Assembly (NCBI GenBank): GCA_030052745.1
Contig: JANBVO010000032.1
Coordinates: 1-64,000, forward strand
DNA: 64,000 nt
Direction: 5' to 3'
From: Pleurostoma richardsiae
Lineage: Eukaryota; Ascomycota; Sordariomycetes; Calosphaeriales; Pleurostomataceae
Part shown: positions 44,176 through 56,410 of the stretch, piece after piece
How positions within the stretch are numbered: position 1 is the first letter of the stretch
How the letters are laid out: every line of letters starts with the position of its first letter
Notes under the pieces: model-generated
The model's database searches: none
What the model was told of the DNA's origin: nothing
What the model saw: the letters and a program-made list of their open reading frames with translations, nothing else
Made by a program: the position numbers and the translations under genes

Positions 44176-45108
44176 TCACTTTGTTGCTGCTTTTATAGCT
44201 CGCCGCACTGCTTGTAATGTCTCCACGGGGTCTACCAACTTTCCGTTAATAGAAACCACAAGAGGAGCATTCGATATCCTAGACTTACGGGGAAGATCAC
44301 TGTGGATGCAACAACTAAAGGCTCTTCCCTCGAAACTCATCTTAATAGCTCCGACGGTAGTCTTCGTTATGACCTCGTTTCGTGTGATAATGCGCTCCAC
44401 CTTTGACTGAACATCATCGAGGTTTATTCCACCAGATGTCCTACATTTTTCGTTAGCTCCGTCCTCAACAATTCCCTGTCCTCCCCGCCTAGGCGACTTA
44501 CAAAATCGACATCAGCTTGCCGTTTTCATTGTAGACTATGTCGGGGAAGAACTCCGGGATGTAGGGGATAGACATGGCAGTTGCCATATTCTCCATGCGT
44601 GTATTCGCGATGATCAAAATCGGCACGCCAAAGACCTGGACAGCACGCATGACCGCCCGTCAGTGGGGTTCGCTCGCCTCACACATGCGCCACAGGTATC
44701 CTGTGTCTTCACGTGGTTCAGCTGCATCCCTTCGGAGCTCAGCATGCCAGCTAGGGCCCCTATCTGGTACGCAAGCTGCGCGAACAAGTCGTGCGGGGAG
44801 ATATCGATGTGCCGCCGACCGAAGCCTTCGCGGTCCGGCAGGGACGGATGGGCGCCGACGGGCAAGCCATTCTGCTTCGCAAGTCGGATAGTCCGCTGTA
44901 TCACGACGGGGTCGCCGCCGTGGAAGCCACATGCCACGTTTGCGAGGCCAATGAGTGGCATGAGCTCATCGTCGGGCCCCTAGGATACCGAGTGTCACAC
45001 TGATCGGACTCTATGCGCAAAGCTCGGAAGGACAATGTATACGTACCATCTTCCATGGACCGAATGCCTCACCCAGTTGATGGTGACGCGCTGATGAGTT
45101 GTGCCGCT
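44176..45108 (-). pseudogene. Relic of LamB/YcsF (PxpA-like) protein
   Basis: PxpA-type proteins are the first subunit of bacterial 5-oxoprolinase and work with KipI/KipA (PxpB/PxpC). Here GEAFGPWKM is joined by an intron (GTACGT..CCTAG) to GPDDELMPLIGLANVACGFHGGDP, then VGAHPSLPDREGFGRR and YQIGALAGMLSSEGMQLNHVK. At about 44698-44706 the frame shifts, and a TGA stands at 44660-44662. The text then resumes as RAVQVFGVPIL, IPYIPEFFPDIVYNENGKL and, after an intron, a C-terminal part with CIHSDLP. The lesions make it non-functional. It precedes the carboxylase relic on the same strand, the partnership known for PxpABC. Confidence 0.78.
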
Positions 45109-45624
45109 GGTCGCCATCTCGTTCGCGGTTCATGAGGGAATGATAACCAGGAGAATCTGCGGCTGGATCAAAGGAAACAACTTCAATCTAGAGCTATGCC
45201 CAACCCCTGGGAGGTTACTATTTAGTGCAATATGGGTGCAATATGCGAGCAGACACGCCTTATCGCCCCAGGTACAAACGGCTCCGGGTGTGAATCGCAC
45301 TTCCCAAAGTGGAAGTACTTGACCCCGAAGTCCGAGCATCATTCGCTAAAGCTCCAACGGGAGCCTGCTAAGGCACCCCCATTCTTGATCCAGTACTGTC
45401 TCCACTTGTGGCCGATGCGGAAGCCTGATTTCCCCGTGCCCGATAGTTATCAGCTAACGGTCCGATTCCGGCGGCAGGAATCGCGGGAACAACGTCGGGG
45501 CTCTCTGGCTGTAGCGGCAATTTGACAGCTTCCAAGGACAGCGGACGGCACTGGGAACTGGGAACTGCCTGCATGTTGGCTTTTTGAGCTGAAGACAAGT
45601 CACTTTCGGAGACCTGCGAAGAAC
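45109..45624. other. Intergenic
   Basis: About 515 bp between the LamB/YcsF relic and the 2-hydroxyacid dehydrogenase start. No gene recognised. Confidence 0.5.
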
Positions 45625-46834
45625 ATGGCTTCTAATTCTTCACTGAAGGGCGATATCCTTCTTATCTTCGCGGCTACCAGCGCGCCCGCCGGCTGGATCG
45701 AGGAGACAAGAGTGCGCTTTCCCGGCCTGGAAATCCGCTGGGAGTGCAGCATAGCAGACGATGGATCTCTCCGGAAAGCTGAAGACTTGCCTACCGAGGT
45801 CTGGGACGGTGTCACGATGCTCAGTACCTACGCTCCGCCGCCTGCGCGACTCATACCCAATGTGCGGTTCGTGCAGCTGACTTCAGCCGGCTCCGACATG
45901 TGGAGGAAGCATGAGAAGTATCTCGACAAGAATGTCGTGTTTTGCGTCGCCAGCGGCGCCCAGCCGTGAGTTTCACCCGACGAAGATGTCAACCGCGCTG
46001 CTGCGACTGACACGGGCCCTCGACTTCAAGTCCCCAGATAGCCGAATGGGTCATTGGGACCTGGCTAGCTAGCTCGCATCATCTTCTGCGATATGCCAAT
46101 TTCATGAACAAGTCGCATTGGGATCTGCACTATCTCCACGATGTGGAGGATTCCGCAGGCCTTCGAATGTGAGTCAGCAGCTCATTCTCAAACTGCTGAG
46201 CTCCTACTGCCTTCACTAGAACTGACAACGGCCGGATCTGTGAAGGGGTATCCTGGGCTACGGTGCCATTGGGCGCCAGGTCGCGCGTATCGCCAGGGCA
46301 ATTGGGATGGAAGTCTACGCGTTCACCCAAAGCGAGCGCCCGACCGCAGAATCAAGGAGAGATGACACATATTCCATCCCTGGGATGGGCGACAGCGAGG
46401 GCTGCATCCCGTCTAAGTGGTTTCACGGCACGAGTCGCGCAGCAGTAAACGACTTCCTGAAACAGGACCTAGACGTGCTAGTCATTAGCTTACCCCTGAC
46501 CGACTCGACGCACCACCTAATCGACCGGGAACAGTTCGAGATCCTAGGAAAGAAAAAGGCTTTCTTGTCTAACATCGCAAGAGGTCCTGTGGTCAACACA
46601 GAGGCTCTGATTGAGGCGCTAGAGAAGGGTGAACTCCGCGGCGCCGCCCTAGACGTCACGGACCCCGAGCCCCTTCCCCGGGAGCATCCTCTTTGGAAGG
46701 CACCGAATGTACTCATTACGCCGCACGTATCCTGGCTGTCGACCAAATACTGGGGCCGAGTGATGGAGATACTTAGCTTGAACCTCGAAGCCATAGCCAC
46801 TGAGGGAAAGCTTGTTAACCCGGTCCGGAGGTAG
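45625..46834 (+). CDS. D-isomer-specific 2-hydroxyacid dehydrogenase
   Basis: NAD(P)-dependent enzyme that interconverts a D-2-hydroxyacid and its 2-keto acid (hydroxypyruvate/glyoxylate reductase group). Exons 45625-45965, 46031-46168 and 46246-46834 close in frame to 355 residues. The Rossmann motif is GILGYGAIGRQVARIARAIG, rebuilt across the second intron. The catalytic Arg is in LSNIARGPVV, the Glu in VTDPEPLP and the His in LITPHVSWLS. The ATG is at 45625-45627 and no targeting signal is seen. It is intact, unlike the two relics next to it, and may act alone. Confidence 0.9.
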
Positions 46835-47107
46835 CGTGTTGGGCGCGTTCTGCAGACCGAGGCCTGTCATTTGGGACCATCCAAGAATACAACATCAAAG
46901 CTCGCCTTCCATCTGGCATACCATCGTGTTGTAGCTTATACTCGGGTAACCACGCGCTAGCCACAATCCCTTGACGTAAGCTCGAGCTACTGATATCAAG
47001 ACAATGGTACGATGCACTCATCTTGATCTTAATAGATATCGCTATCATAGGGCAAGAGTCCAAGTAATCGTGCCCAAAATAACTGGCAAGCAAATACCCT
47101 GACAGTA

Positions 47108-50100
47108 TCACACTAGGGATTGAGACATAGCCTGGACCTTGCCATAAGAGCCTCTCTCAGGGAGTTCTAGCTCCCGAAGGAACGCAGCGGCAGCCACAGC
47201 CTTGAAGCTTTCTAGTTTACCATGTCCATTCCTTTGCCGCCGGCTGTCTTTATTGCTATCATTAGGCTGGCAGCCTATGATCATGCACGCCAGACACAGC
47301 TCCAGGGCATCAGTCTCGGCACCGGAGCCCTCTCGAGGATAGCCTGCAACAGAAACAGCAGCACCCTCTACGACTTCCGTACGGTCACCTACGTAACAGG
47401 GACGCATTTGTCTCGTGATCCAGCTTGCAATCCGCTCAAACTCGTCACGGAGCTTGAGGGACCGGTCGAGTTGGCGGCGAGTCTGGATGCCCGTCTTGCT
47501 CATAACACTGCCGATGAAGACCTCTAGCTCAGATATATGGTCGGTCGGGTGCTCGGAGAAGTCTTTCATCACGGTGAAAATGGCCTCTTCGTATCTGGTG
47601 GCTGTCAGCGTCACCTCTCCTCACCGTGATCGGGACGGTGCTCGACAACTGGTAGGTACAGATGTGTGTACGGTTATTGAAAGCAGGAGCACAACTCACA
47701 CAAAGCGTATACGCATGGCTTCCTCAACGCGAAACCGCCAGTCAAGATTCGCGATGGCGGTGCAGCGGGTCTGGATGGAAGCGATAAAGTCATCCCAGAA
47801 AGGGGTTCCTCCCGCAACGGGTTTCCTCTGGACGTCCTGGTCCCAGACCTTGCCCTCGTCGATGGCCCTATACAGCTTCCCCAAGATCTTCTCCGACTTG
47901 TAATATTGAAAAGGGGGTGCCACGTCATCGTTGTCGTCCATGTCGTCACTCTTGAGAATCTTTTGCTCCTGGAGCTGGACCTCCGACTTATCATGGATGA
48001 CAGTATGTGGTCCAGGGGCGAGACTGCGAAGGAAAACCGTTACACAGCAAGGAATGGTACGGAGGAGGTAGCGCCTTACAAATCAGGTCGGGACCTATCC
48101 GCCCTAGGAAGGGTGTTTAAGTCTACAGGGATTCCTGTCTTCGAGAAGTCCACTGCTGTGGAGTGCAACTCTGCCAACTTGACACAGTCCGGGTCGCGCG
48201 TTCCCATTTCTCTTTGGTCAGCGAGGATCATATGTCTCGTCGCTATGACTCCGAGTTGGTCGGTCTTCATAAAGTCAACAAAGAATTCTGCCATATCACC
48301 CTTTTCTACCTTTCTCCCAATATCCTTAGGTGGTACTCGGGGATAGTCAGCTGGCGGGAACGTCACATACGGACGTGCATCAGGGTCCCAGATGATGTTG
48401 TACAGATCTCCGTCAAGATCTCCTCCGCTGAGTTTGCTTGGAAGATCTCGCTGACCATTTCGGCTAAACACAATGCAGTTATAATGAGATCGAAGGGGGT
48501 GGGTGTTAGGCGGGATAGTGTTCACGACTTCCTGCACATCGCCAGGATGCAGCGCTGGTGAGCGGGTCACTAGCATCCGCTGCATGTCAGGCGGGGCGGG
48601 CGCATGTTTCCCAGACTGCTCGTCGAATGTGACGTAGACCTGCCCTTCCTCTAGATAGCCTGTTTCGTCCATAACTCCAAAGAGAGTCATCCCCTCCCGC
48701 ACCGGGATACGGGCCTTGTGCTTCAGCAGGCGCAACTCTCGCAGGACGGCGGCTTGAACTACCGATCGCAGGAACTTATCTTTCCTGTAATCAAGCCCCA
48801 AGAAGTCGCATTCTCGGAAGAGCCTGTGAAGCTTGATGGCGCTACCTATGTGCTGAGTCTCTAGAAAGCCAGCAACGTTGTAGGCACTTCGCGTGATATC
48901 CTTGAGGCGGGATAGTTCCAAGTTTTGCAAGCTGAGAAACCAATTCTCGGATACCCCCATGTCCTCTAGTATCTTAATCATCTGCCGGTTGAGAACAAGC
49001 GGTATAGGCTTCGATGCCATGTCGCAGATGCCAAGCGCGTGCATGTCCTCGGTGATAAACTTCTCCATGGACTTCCGAATGCAGATCTGTAATCCCTCCA
49101 AGCGAGAGTCCACAGCTAACATTCCCTTGGCACCTCCGCAACGAATCTGAAAGCAGGACAGCGAGGGGTTATTTGGGGGGATGTAATCCCTGCACCGCTT
49201 CATTGCGCCGGGCGACATGCTGCCGATGCCGTCACTGAAGACTCGCGACCCGCATGTTACGTCTGGAATCATGGTTACCAATATCTCGTTCTCGTCTAGA
49301 GGCACAGCATATGGTGTCTCCGAAAACGCCTGGCCGATCCTGGCTGCACATTTTGCTGGCGAGCGGATGTGGGAGAACTGCCCAAGTTCGGATATGATGG
49401 TGACATAGGTTTCCATCGTACCCCTTGCGTTACAGAAAGGGGAGTAGAACTACAAGAATTTGTCAGAACCCCTTGGCACGTTAAATGTAGAAACAATAGT
49501 CGAAATCGCCGGAGAGGCCGAGTTGTGCAATAGGAAAATGGCTGTGACGGCTGGAAGGGTAAACAAAACTCTCTTACCCAGACTGAACGTGACCGGAGTG
49601 AGGAATGGGAAAAGCCGAGGAAAGAATAAGTCCTACCAGCGACTTGGACCCCTTCCTTCAGGATCTTCTTGAAGCGCGCGTACACATCGTCATAGGTGAC
49701 TCTGGGATTGTATTGAAGATCCTGTCCAGCTTCATCGCAGAACTGCACGCGGATAAAATAGTCATGGCACTCTGGGAACTTTCGCAAGACACGGTTCTGG
49801 GCCTCCAGCTCTGGACCATGGAGCGTGATCCTTGACGGACTGACGACAATGCGATTGATGCGGGCCAGATGCGTTGGCGCGGGAAAGAGACCATCTTGAA
49901 GGGCGAAGTCTCCATCAATAGCATCCTCTATCTTCCTAAGTCGCCTAATGAGAGAGTCAACTGAAAATTCAGATGCGTCACCGTTGGGACGGGGCCAGTC
50001 GATTGTATTGAAGAGTCTCTTCATTGCGTCGACCGAGATGGGCCGCTTGCCTGCTGCCCGATCGGCAAGATACAGGTTTTGGAGCGCTATTGTCAAGTCG

Positions 50101-51143
50101 ATAACGACTGCTGGATGCAAATAACCGTTGCAAGCCAACGCTTGCAGCTGGAACAAGATGCTGAAAGGGAGTAAGTTCTCTTGCGTGCAACGAGCCAGTC
50201 GTTTTTGCAGAGCTTCTATCGAAATAATGGACCGTTGTAATGGCATCGACTGTGTAATGAGTGGATAGTACTCTACTGGTATCGTCTTCTTCTTGGCAAG
50301 ATTTTTCATCCTTGAGTCCAACTCTGGCGACTTCACTCTGAACTGGTAGACGAGACAATGTCCCACGACGGTGGCGTGCGACTCGTCCAGAGAACACAAT
50401 CGGCGCCGGCTAATCTCTGCCCTCCCAGGGAACCTATGGCCTGGGCTGAGACACAGGGTCTGGATTTGTATCATTAGGTCGTCCTCTTCAGGGTCATCCA
50501 AGAAAAAGTATGGAACAGTTGAGAGGGTGAGTGTCAAAGAACCGTCTTTGGACCATATGAGCTGGACGATGGAATTCATACGAATGCGAATCATGGACCT
50601 TTCCTGCTTGACTATGACCGAGCGTCGAGCGAACTTGATGCTCCCGCGGGAGTGCCATGAGACTCTCGGTGTATACGTAAGACGCTGGTTGTTGTCGAAG
50701 GCACAAGAGCCGCAGCTAAAAGAATCCATATCGAACATGATGGTTGGGTTATCCACTTCGGGATCATCGTGCCGGATTTGACGCTCCTCGGCCGCATGCA
50801 TCAGGCTGCGAATCGTCAGCGGATTCGGCTGGCCCTCCGCACCGTGGCGGTTGCTTGGCTTGCAATAGACGTCTTGGTTCGTTATGCGGAGGCGTGCTGT
50901 ATTACGTGGATTCCGCAGTGCTCTCCGACCACGGTTTTCAGGCGGCTCTAACGTCTCACCATGCCGACTGAGGAAACTTTGGCCGTCGTTGAGTCGTAGA
51001 AATGTTATCTGTGCAACCCGGCGCTTCTTAGCTTTCTCGCAAAGGTAGTCCTTGATGCCAAGAGGCTTGAGGAGAGGTTCAAGGTGGATCCTCAAGCCCT
51101 CCTCGCTGAGATCAGTAGGTAGGTTTCGCAGGAAGACTTCCAT
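47108..51143 (-). CDS. RNA-dependent RNA polymerase (RNA silencing)
   Basis: Cellular RdRP that makes double-stranded RNA for Dicer in quelling or meiotic silencing. Exons 51143-49578, 49449-48080, 48023-47700 and 47594-47108 close in frame to 1248 residues. The N-terminus is RRM-like (MEVFLRNLPTDL, ending in a K/R-rich block and VAQITFLR). The two-barrel catalytic core carries SGGDLDGDLY at 48400-48430, with D-L-D-G-D at about residues 866-870, intact. Upstream are GQAFSETPYAV and FSDGIGSMSP, both typical of the family. The C-terminal part is helical. By its RRM it looks like the Rdp1/RRP-3 group rather than QDE-1, but this needs a tree. Confidence 0.92.
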
Positions 51144-52259
51144 GACGAAGGGCTGGACGTGAGAGAGAGTGAGAAGGAGAATGAGATATGGGGTGACGTT
51201 GAAGGTTTAGATGGAAGAGAGAACATCAAATGGCCCTGTCACTGGCGATGATGGCGCGGCATTTGTACGCTTGTCCTCGGTCAGAACCCTCTGGGTGTGG
51301 GACAAGAACCGACGGCTTGATTCGTCCCAGGCGGAGGCCTACTGCCGCGTCGGAAGGCGTCCACCGGAATGGACGCCTCTTTTCCAACATTCCGTGGGCC
51401 TCATGCGGGGACAAATCGGCAAGGCTTGTCGCAGCGGAGATTGGTTGGGGCTTTGGCCGAGAGGCGAGAAGGGTGGCGACGAGCGAGTTTGACTGGCTTT
51501 AGAATTAGGAGATTTGGGAGAGTTGATACGACAGGTAGGGACGAGCGACATGGCAGGCCGGGCGACAATGGAAGGATCACGCGGGGTCTAGGCTGGAGTG
51601 ACACAGGACTTCCTGTGAACGCCCGAACTGTGGTGCTACCGGCTGCTGGCGACTAAATGCGAACAGGGAAAACAGAAGTCTGGGTAGCTACATGAATACA
51701 AGACGCGGACACAGGGAGCAACTCCCGCGTAGGTGGGCATGAAGGAGGTGAAACTTCCCATAAGTACTTGAGTGAGACGGTCTTGAATGGCTCGTTCCTA
51801 TCAAACCTATTCTGTATATATGTAGTCACTTCGTGATCTGGAACTATTTGGGTCACAATAAACCCGGGTAAACGAATTGCGGTCCCAATCGCAAGCTGCC
51901 TTGCCTAAAGCTTCGGGCACTCGACATCCATAATCCAGGGGTCCCCTCGCTCCATACAGATATTCTATGTAGACCAAGAAGCAACGCCAAAAAGAGCACC
52001 TAACGAAAAATAGGGTCAATCGCGGGTTTGCTCAGCTCGACCTGTGGTTCTCAGGAATTGCATACAGCGGCCTGGGACAGCCGTAGCGGTCGCAACTCGA
52101 GAATTTCCACCAGTCACTGTGCACATGATATGCCGCGTTCCTCACCAGGAAAACGAGCAACTCGGGAGCCGGAGGCCAATGCTCCCAGAGGCCACCCTCA
52201 TAGGTGACATCGTGGTTGGAGAACCCCCAGCTTACACCGGTGAAAAGTCCCAGCCGTTT
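51144..52259. other. Intergenic, RdRP upstream region
   Basis: About 1.1 kb, GC-rich up to 51650 and with short chance frames only. It is the likely promoter and leader of the RdRP gene. No gene recognised. Confidence 0.5.
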
Positions 52260-52781
52260 CTACGGTTTGGCCCGTATTAGCTGCCGGGTAACCAGTGCAC
52301 CAGCGGCACGGATGTTGATGATGTGACTCACTATGATTTTTGCAGACTCCGCATTGAGCACGTCTTCCACGGCGGCCATCTTCTCTGCTCCGAATCTCCT
52401 AAGGCCCAGCAGCGTAGGGATCTCATCTGAAAGGTGCTGTCGCAGGATCGCCCCGAAGGTGTCGATGATCTTCACGACCTTGACGCCGTCATACTCCTCT
52501 GTCCGGGCCACGCAGCCCTCGACGTAGGCGTGCAGGGCCTCCATCCCGCCATGGAAGGCGCGGTGCTGGTCGATGTTGGCATCCATGACTCCCTTCTCGC
52601 CTGTCATGTCCTCCAAGACGGGGAAGAAGCCTCCCTCCTCCATATCATGATGGTTATGGAGCTCTTTGGACCAGTTGAGAATGAAGTGCAGGAATGCGTC
52701 TATGTCTTCTGCCTTGATATGCAGGGCTTGCAGATAGATGGCGTTAAGACCACGGAGAATCATATTGTGGGAGCAGGCCAT
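52260..52781 (-). CDS. Hemerythrin-like HHE-domain protein
   Basis: 173 residues from the ATG at 52779-52781. It carries a non-haem di-iron type four-helix bundle: His in MACSHNMILRGLN, NHHDMEEGGFFP, NIDQHRAFHGGMEALHAY and LRQHLSDEIPTLLG give the usual His/Glu ligand set. Fungal members are uncharacterised and thought to sense or bind oxygen or iron. Relatives normally start some 20-40 residues earlier; sequence in the same frame just upstream (D-V-F-D-R-V-A-A-D) supports an upstream exon ending near a TCTAG at about 52814. The first exon was not found, so the 5' end is uncertain. Confidence 0.8.
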   Translation of the reverse strand: MACSHNMILRGLNAIYLQALHIKAEDIDAFLHFILNWSKELHNHHDMEEGGFFPVLEDMTGEKGVMDANIDQHRAFHGGMEALHAYVEGCVARTEEYDGVKVVKIIDTFGAILRQHLSDEIPTLLGLRRFGAEKMAAVEDVLNAESAKIIVSHIINIRAAGALVTRQLIRAKP

Positions 52782-54103
52782 GTCGGCCGCGACACGATCG
52801 AAGACATCCGGCTAGACTGGAACTTAATAATGGCATCCTTTGAGCAGGCGGTCACCTGTCAATGTAATCACTGACATCGTAGTCTTTCGACTTTTGCCTG
52901 GCCTGATAGATCGGGGTTGTGATGAGGGCGAAAGGGTGATCAGCGAAGACAGCCATTCTGCTCTCGGTAAGCTAAGGTGGCAACGGAGTGGGATGCTTTG
53001 CCGGGAGGGTTTCGTCGTCTGCTTTGCTTGATGCGCTCATTGCACGTACTTGTATTAACTGCGACAGAGCATGGCCACTCTCACAGCTCCTCCGTCATCC
53101 TGCCCGCTTTGTCAGAGATCATGCACGGTGAGAAAGCCACCTCTGATGAACAATGGCGTTAAGAGTTCCTAATCCGGTACTTGGCCACTTTCATTCCGCC
53201 GTTCGCCGCCGGCTGTTGCTGGACGCGGCCACGCCGAGAAGGGGGTGATCGCTCTTGGCGTCAGCAACGCAGGAGATGGTCGCCCAATCCCATCGAGATG
53301 CCCGACGACGGGGCAGTATATCAAACCGAGGCTACAATTCTGGGCTGCCTGGCTCCTCGCGCTAATCACCCTAGCGACAGCCTCAACGCTCGTTACCAAC
53401 CGGCCGGACCAGCGTCCCGCCGTGTGGAGATCTCGGCGAGGTGGCCCGCGGGAGGGCTCCAGCATGGCCATTGCACTCGAGGGTAGTCGCGTCTTGTCAT
53501 GCATTGCAGCGAGAGATTAGATGTGGTTAAAGGCCTTGCGTGGCCTAGCGAGTCAACCTGTCCCCTGCATCTCGATCCCGGATGAAACACCGTCGGTGAT
53601 GCTGGTCGTCGTCGTAGAGTTTACACCACACAGCCAAACCAGTCCCGAAGTAGACGCTTGATCGATTCGACGAATGTCGAGACTGTCTCTTAGACTATGG
53701 CCCGGGCCAGGTCTTGTGGAGGGCACCTCTATCCGGCAGGGGCCTACGCCGTCGTCGCCCCGGCTCGGTGCCCAGGCCGAGGCCGCGGAATGGAAAACTC
53801 AGCTCGGCTCCGGAACCCGGAATCAAGGGCGGAACACGGCTCTAAAGTCCGGCGGGGCCTCTCTGTCCACGCACGTGGAGCTTGACTTGCCCCCATCTTT
53901 GATTGCATCATGGAGCTGCTCCTTGCTTGGGGCGCATTATAAATCTTCCATTCACCTTTGCTTCCCCATCTTGTAAGGCCGCACACGCGCCTTCATCAGG
54001 CACTAATAGGATCACAGAGCCGGCACACGTTTCTCCCAGCGGACACTTCTGAGCAACAACCGTCCAAACACCACCGTGACGCTTAGTACAAGCCCCACCG
54101 GCA
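52782..54103. other. Long intergenic stretch
   Basis: About 1.3 kb between divergent genes. It holds several short GC-rich frames without recognisable similarity or clear codon bias. The missing first exon of the hemerythrin-like gene may lie at its left edge. Confidence 0.45.
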
Positions 54104-54850
54104 ATGGGTCGCTTCTTCATCACCGGGTCCTCCGACGGCCTCGGCTCGCTGACGGCCAAGCGCCTCGTGGCGCAGGGCCACAAGGTCGTGCTGCACGCCC
54201 GAAGTGAGCAGCGCGCCGCTGACGCCGCAGCCGCGTGCCCCGGCGCCGAAGCGGTGCTCGTGGCGGACCTGTCTAGCATCAACGAGACTAAGAAGCTGGC
54301 AGCGGAGGCAGACAAGCTGGGGCCGTACGACGGCGTCATGCACAACGCAGGGCTGTACCTGGGCTACGAGAAGGTGCCGGGAAGGTCCGGCCTGCCGAGC
54401 CTGTTCACCGTCAACACGGTGGCGCCGTACGTCCTGACGTGTCTGATGAGCAAGCCGCGGCGGCTGGTCTTCGTGTCGTCAGGCCTGCATCGCGCCGGCC
54501 AACCGCGACTAGACGACTTGCCCGGCTCAGGCTACAACGACTCGAAGCTACAAGACATCATGCTGGCCAGGGCATTCGCGCGTCGGTGGCCTGGCGTAGA
54601 GAGCAATGCGGTGGACCCCGGCTGGGTGCCGACCAAGATGGGCGGCAGTGGCGCGACGGGAAAGCTGGACGACGCGGTGGACACGTTCGTCATGGCGACG
54701 CTGGGGGAGGGGGCCGCAAGCGGGAAGACGGGCACGTACTTCGCCAGGTCGAGAGTGGACAAGCACGCGAGCGTAGCAGACGACATAGGCCTGCAGGAGA
54801 GGCTGCTCGAGGAGCTAGGGAAGATCAGCGGGGTCTCTGTTCCAGAGTAA
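54104..54850 (+). CDS. Short-chain dehydrogenase/reductase
   Basis: 248 residues, one exon. The classical SDR layout is TGSSDGLG (cofactor loop, residues 7-14), VLVADLSS (after beta-4), HNAG, VFVSSG (catalytic Ser region), YNDSK (catalytic Tyr and Lys) and VDPGWVPTKMGG. The short length and the N-terminal FITGSSDGLGSLTAKRL suggest a retinol-dehydrogenase-like oxidoreductase on a carbonyl or alcohol substrate that cannot be named. No signal peptide or membrane segment. The coding sequence is markedly GC-rich, so long overlapping frames on both strands are shadows. Confidence 0.9.
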   Translation: MGRFFITGSSDGLGSLTAKRLVAQGHKVVLHARSEQRAADAAAACPGAEAVLVADLSSINETKKLAAEADKLGPYDGVMHNAGLYLGYEKVPGRSGLPSLFTVNTVAPYVLTCLMSKPRRLVFVSSGLHRAGQPRLDDLPGSGYNDSKLQDIMLARAFARRWPGVESNAVDPGWVPTKMGGSGATGKLDDAVDTFVMATLGEGAASGKTGTYFARSRVDKHASVADDIGLQERLLEELGKISGVSVPE

Positions 54851-55197
54851 GGCAGCTCTGCCCTACAAGATGCGCCTCACCCCATCCTGTATACACCGAG
54901 TCCTGGCACTTCAGTTCATGGGTCTCGCCAAGGCGGCCCGTGGCCGTCTTGATAGTCTGCATATCTCTAATTCCGCTATCTGGAAGCTGCGCCTCCGTGT
55001 CTTCTATACGATCCCGGTGACAATGGCCGATATGTCGAAGAAGCGCCTCGACTACATAGACGTCTGTCTCTCTTCACTTGGGACCAGATATGAAGCCCGT
55101 TGCTCCAAAGCCGTGTGACATGCAATCCGAGTGACAAGGGCCATGTCCGTAGACGTGCACTTAGGCTTTGTATTATCCCAAACACCTTCTATCTTTA
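54851..55197. other. Convergent 3' region
   Basis: About 350 bp between two convergent genes. No gene recognised. Confidence 0.5.
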
Positions 55198-56410
55198 TCA
55201 CTTCGGCAGCGGCCTGTAGACTCGGCAACGTCGGTGGAGTGCATGGCATGCGCGTAGCAGATACCATGCGACTGCGGCGAGCATGGCGACGGCGACAAGA
55301 GCGGCGCAGAGGACGGCGAGCAGATGGCTACCGATCCAGCCAAAGACGTGGTTGTCCCAGTTATCCCAGGTGCCGCCGCGCTCTTGGGTGAAGAAGACCC
55401 AGCGGTCGGCGCCGGGGCGCATGTCCATCATGATGCGGTGTAGCGGCTTGTCATGCTCCATATTGATATCGGTGGCGTCGGTGGCTGCGGCTTTGGGGGA
55501 ATTCGCTGTGCTGCTGCTCCTCTGCGGAGACGGCAGCCGAGCGTGGTAGTCCTCCCAGATGACGGTCTCGAACCACTGGCCGGTGGCGTAGCTGATGGTC
55601 ACGTACGGGAGGGGATAGTTCCAAGCGTACGGGATTATCGAGTCGGTGAGGAGCCGGTAGAAAGCGTGGCCGGGCTGAGCGCCGAGGATGTTGTTACTGA
55701 GGGCGCCGTGGCCGCCATCTGTGACCCAGACGGGGTAGAACAGGAGGGGTTCGAGGCTCTCGCGGCAGCCCTAGAAGAGAGAGGACGTCAGCGCGGCTTT
55801 TACTTTTCGGACTTGCGACAGGGATTGTCGCAGGACGGAACCGAGCGGGAGACTGACGTTGTCAAGGTCGATGTAGATGCCGCCGTAGTGGCGCATGAGG
55901 AAGTAGCGCAGGGCATCGACGCGCTGGACCGGGAACTTGAAGGCATCGTAGGCGCCGAGGAACCACGGGTAGTTGCTCTCGATGAAGGTTCGCGAGATCT
56001 TCTCGGTCCAAAGCTGTTGGCGAACATGGATGCCATCAGCCTCCTATGTTCCTCCCACCTCGCCCGATGGTAGAGGGAAGACAGATGGTGGACTTGGGAT
56101 TTGGAAGACGAACCTTGTATTCCCATCCCGGGTTGAGATCGATGCAGGTCTGCCTCAATCCGTCCCAGTCAGAGGGCATCGCCTCGTTGCCCGGATCCTT
56201 CCAGTTGTGGAAGATCTGGTGGATGATCTTGGGCACCAGCTGCGGCCGTGGGTCCGGCGTCGTCGAGTTGTGGGCGAGTGCGGCCTCATCTTGGGTGAGC
56301 CGCACGCCGGCGTGCGGGCCGAATATGCGGACGAAGCGGAGGATGCGCGTCCCCAGGTAACTGACGGCAAGAAGAAGCAGCAGCAGCAGCGCGATCCTCG
56401 AGGACCGCAT
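55198..56410 (-). CDS. GT32 glycosyltransferase (SUR1/MIPC synthase-like)
   Basis: Type II Golgi membrane enzyme that adds a hexose, in relatives mannose to inositol-phosphoceramide. Exons 56410-56114, 56013-55858 and 55770-55198 close in frame to 341 residues. It has an N-terminal membrane anchor (residues about 6-20, L-rich), PKIIHQIFHNWKDPG, and the DXD sugar-binding motif in GGIYIDLDN split from GCRESLEPLLFYPVWVTDGG by an intron with GTCAGT..TCTAG. It also has GALSNNILGAQPGHAF and a second hydrophobic segment near the C-terminus, as in SUR1/CSH1. The start is the ATG at 56408-56410. Confidence 0.9.

Noticed and set aside
54439-55020. 193-residue open frame overlapping the short-chain dehydrogenase
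   Set aside because: Arg-rich shadow frame of GC-rich coding DNA with no recognisable domain.
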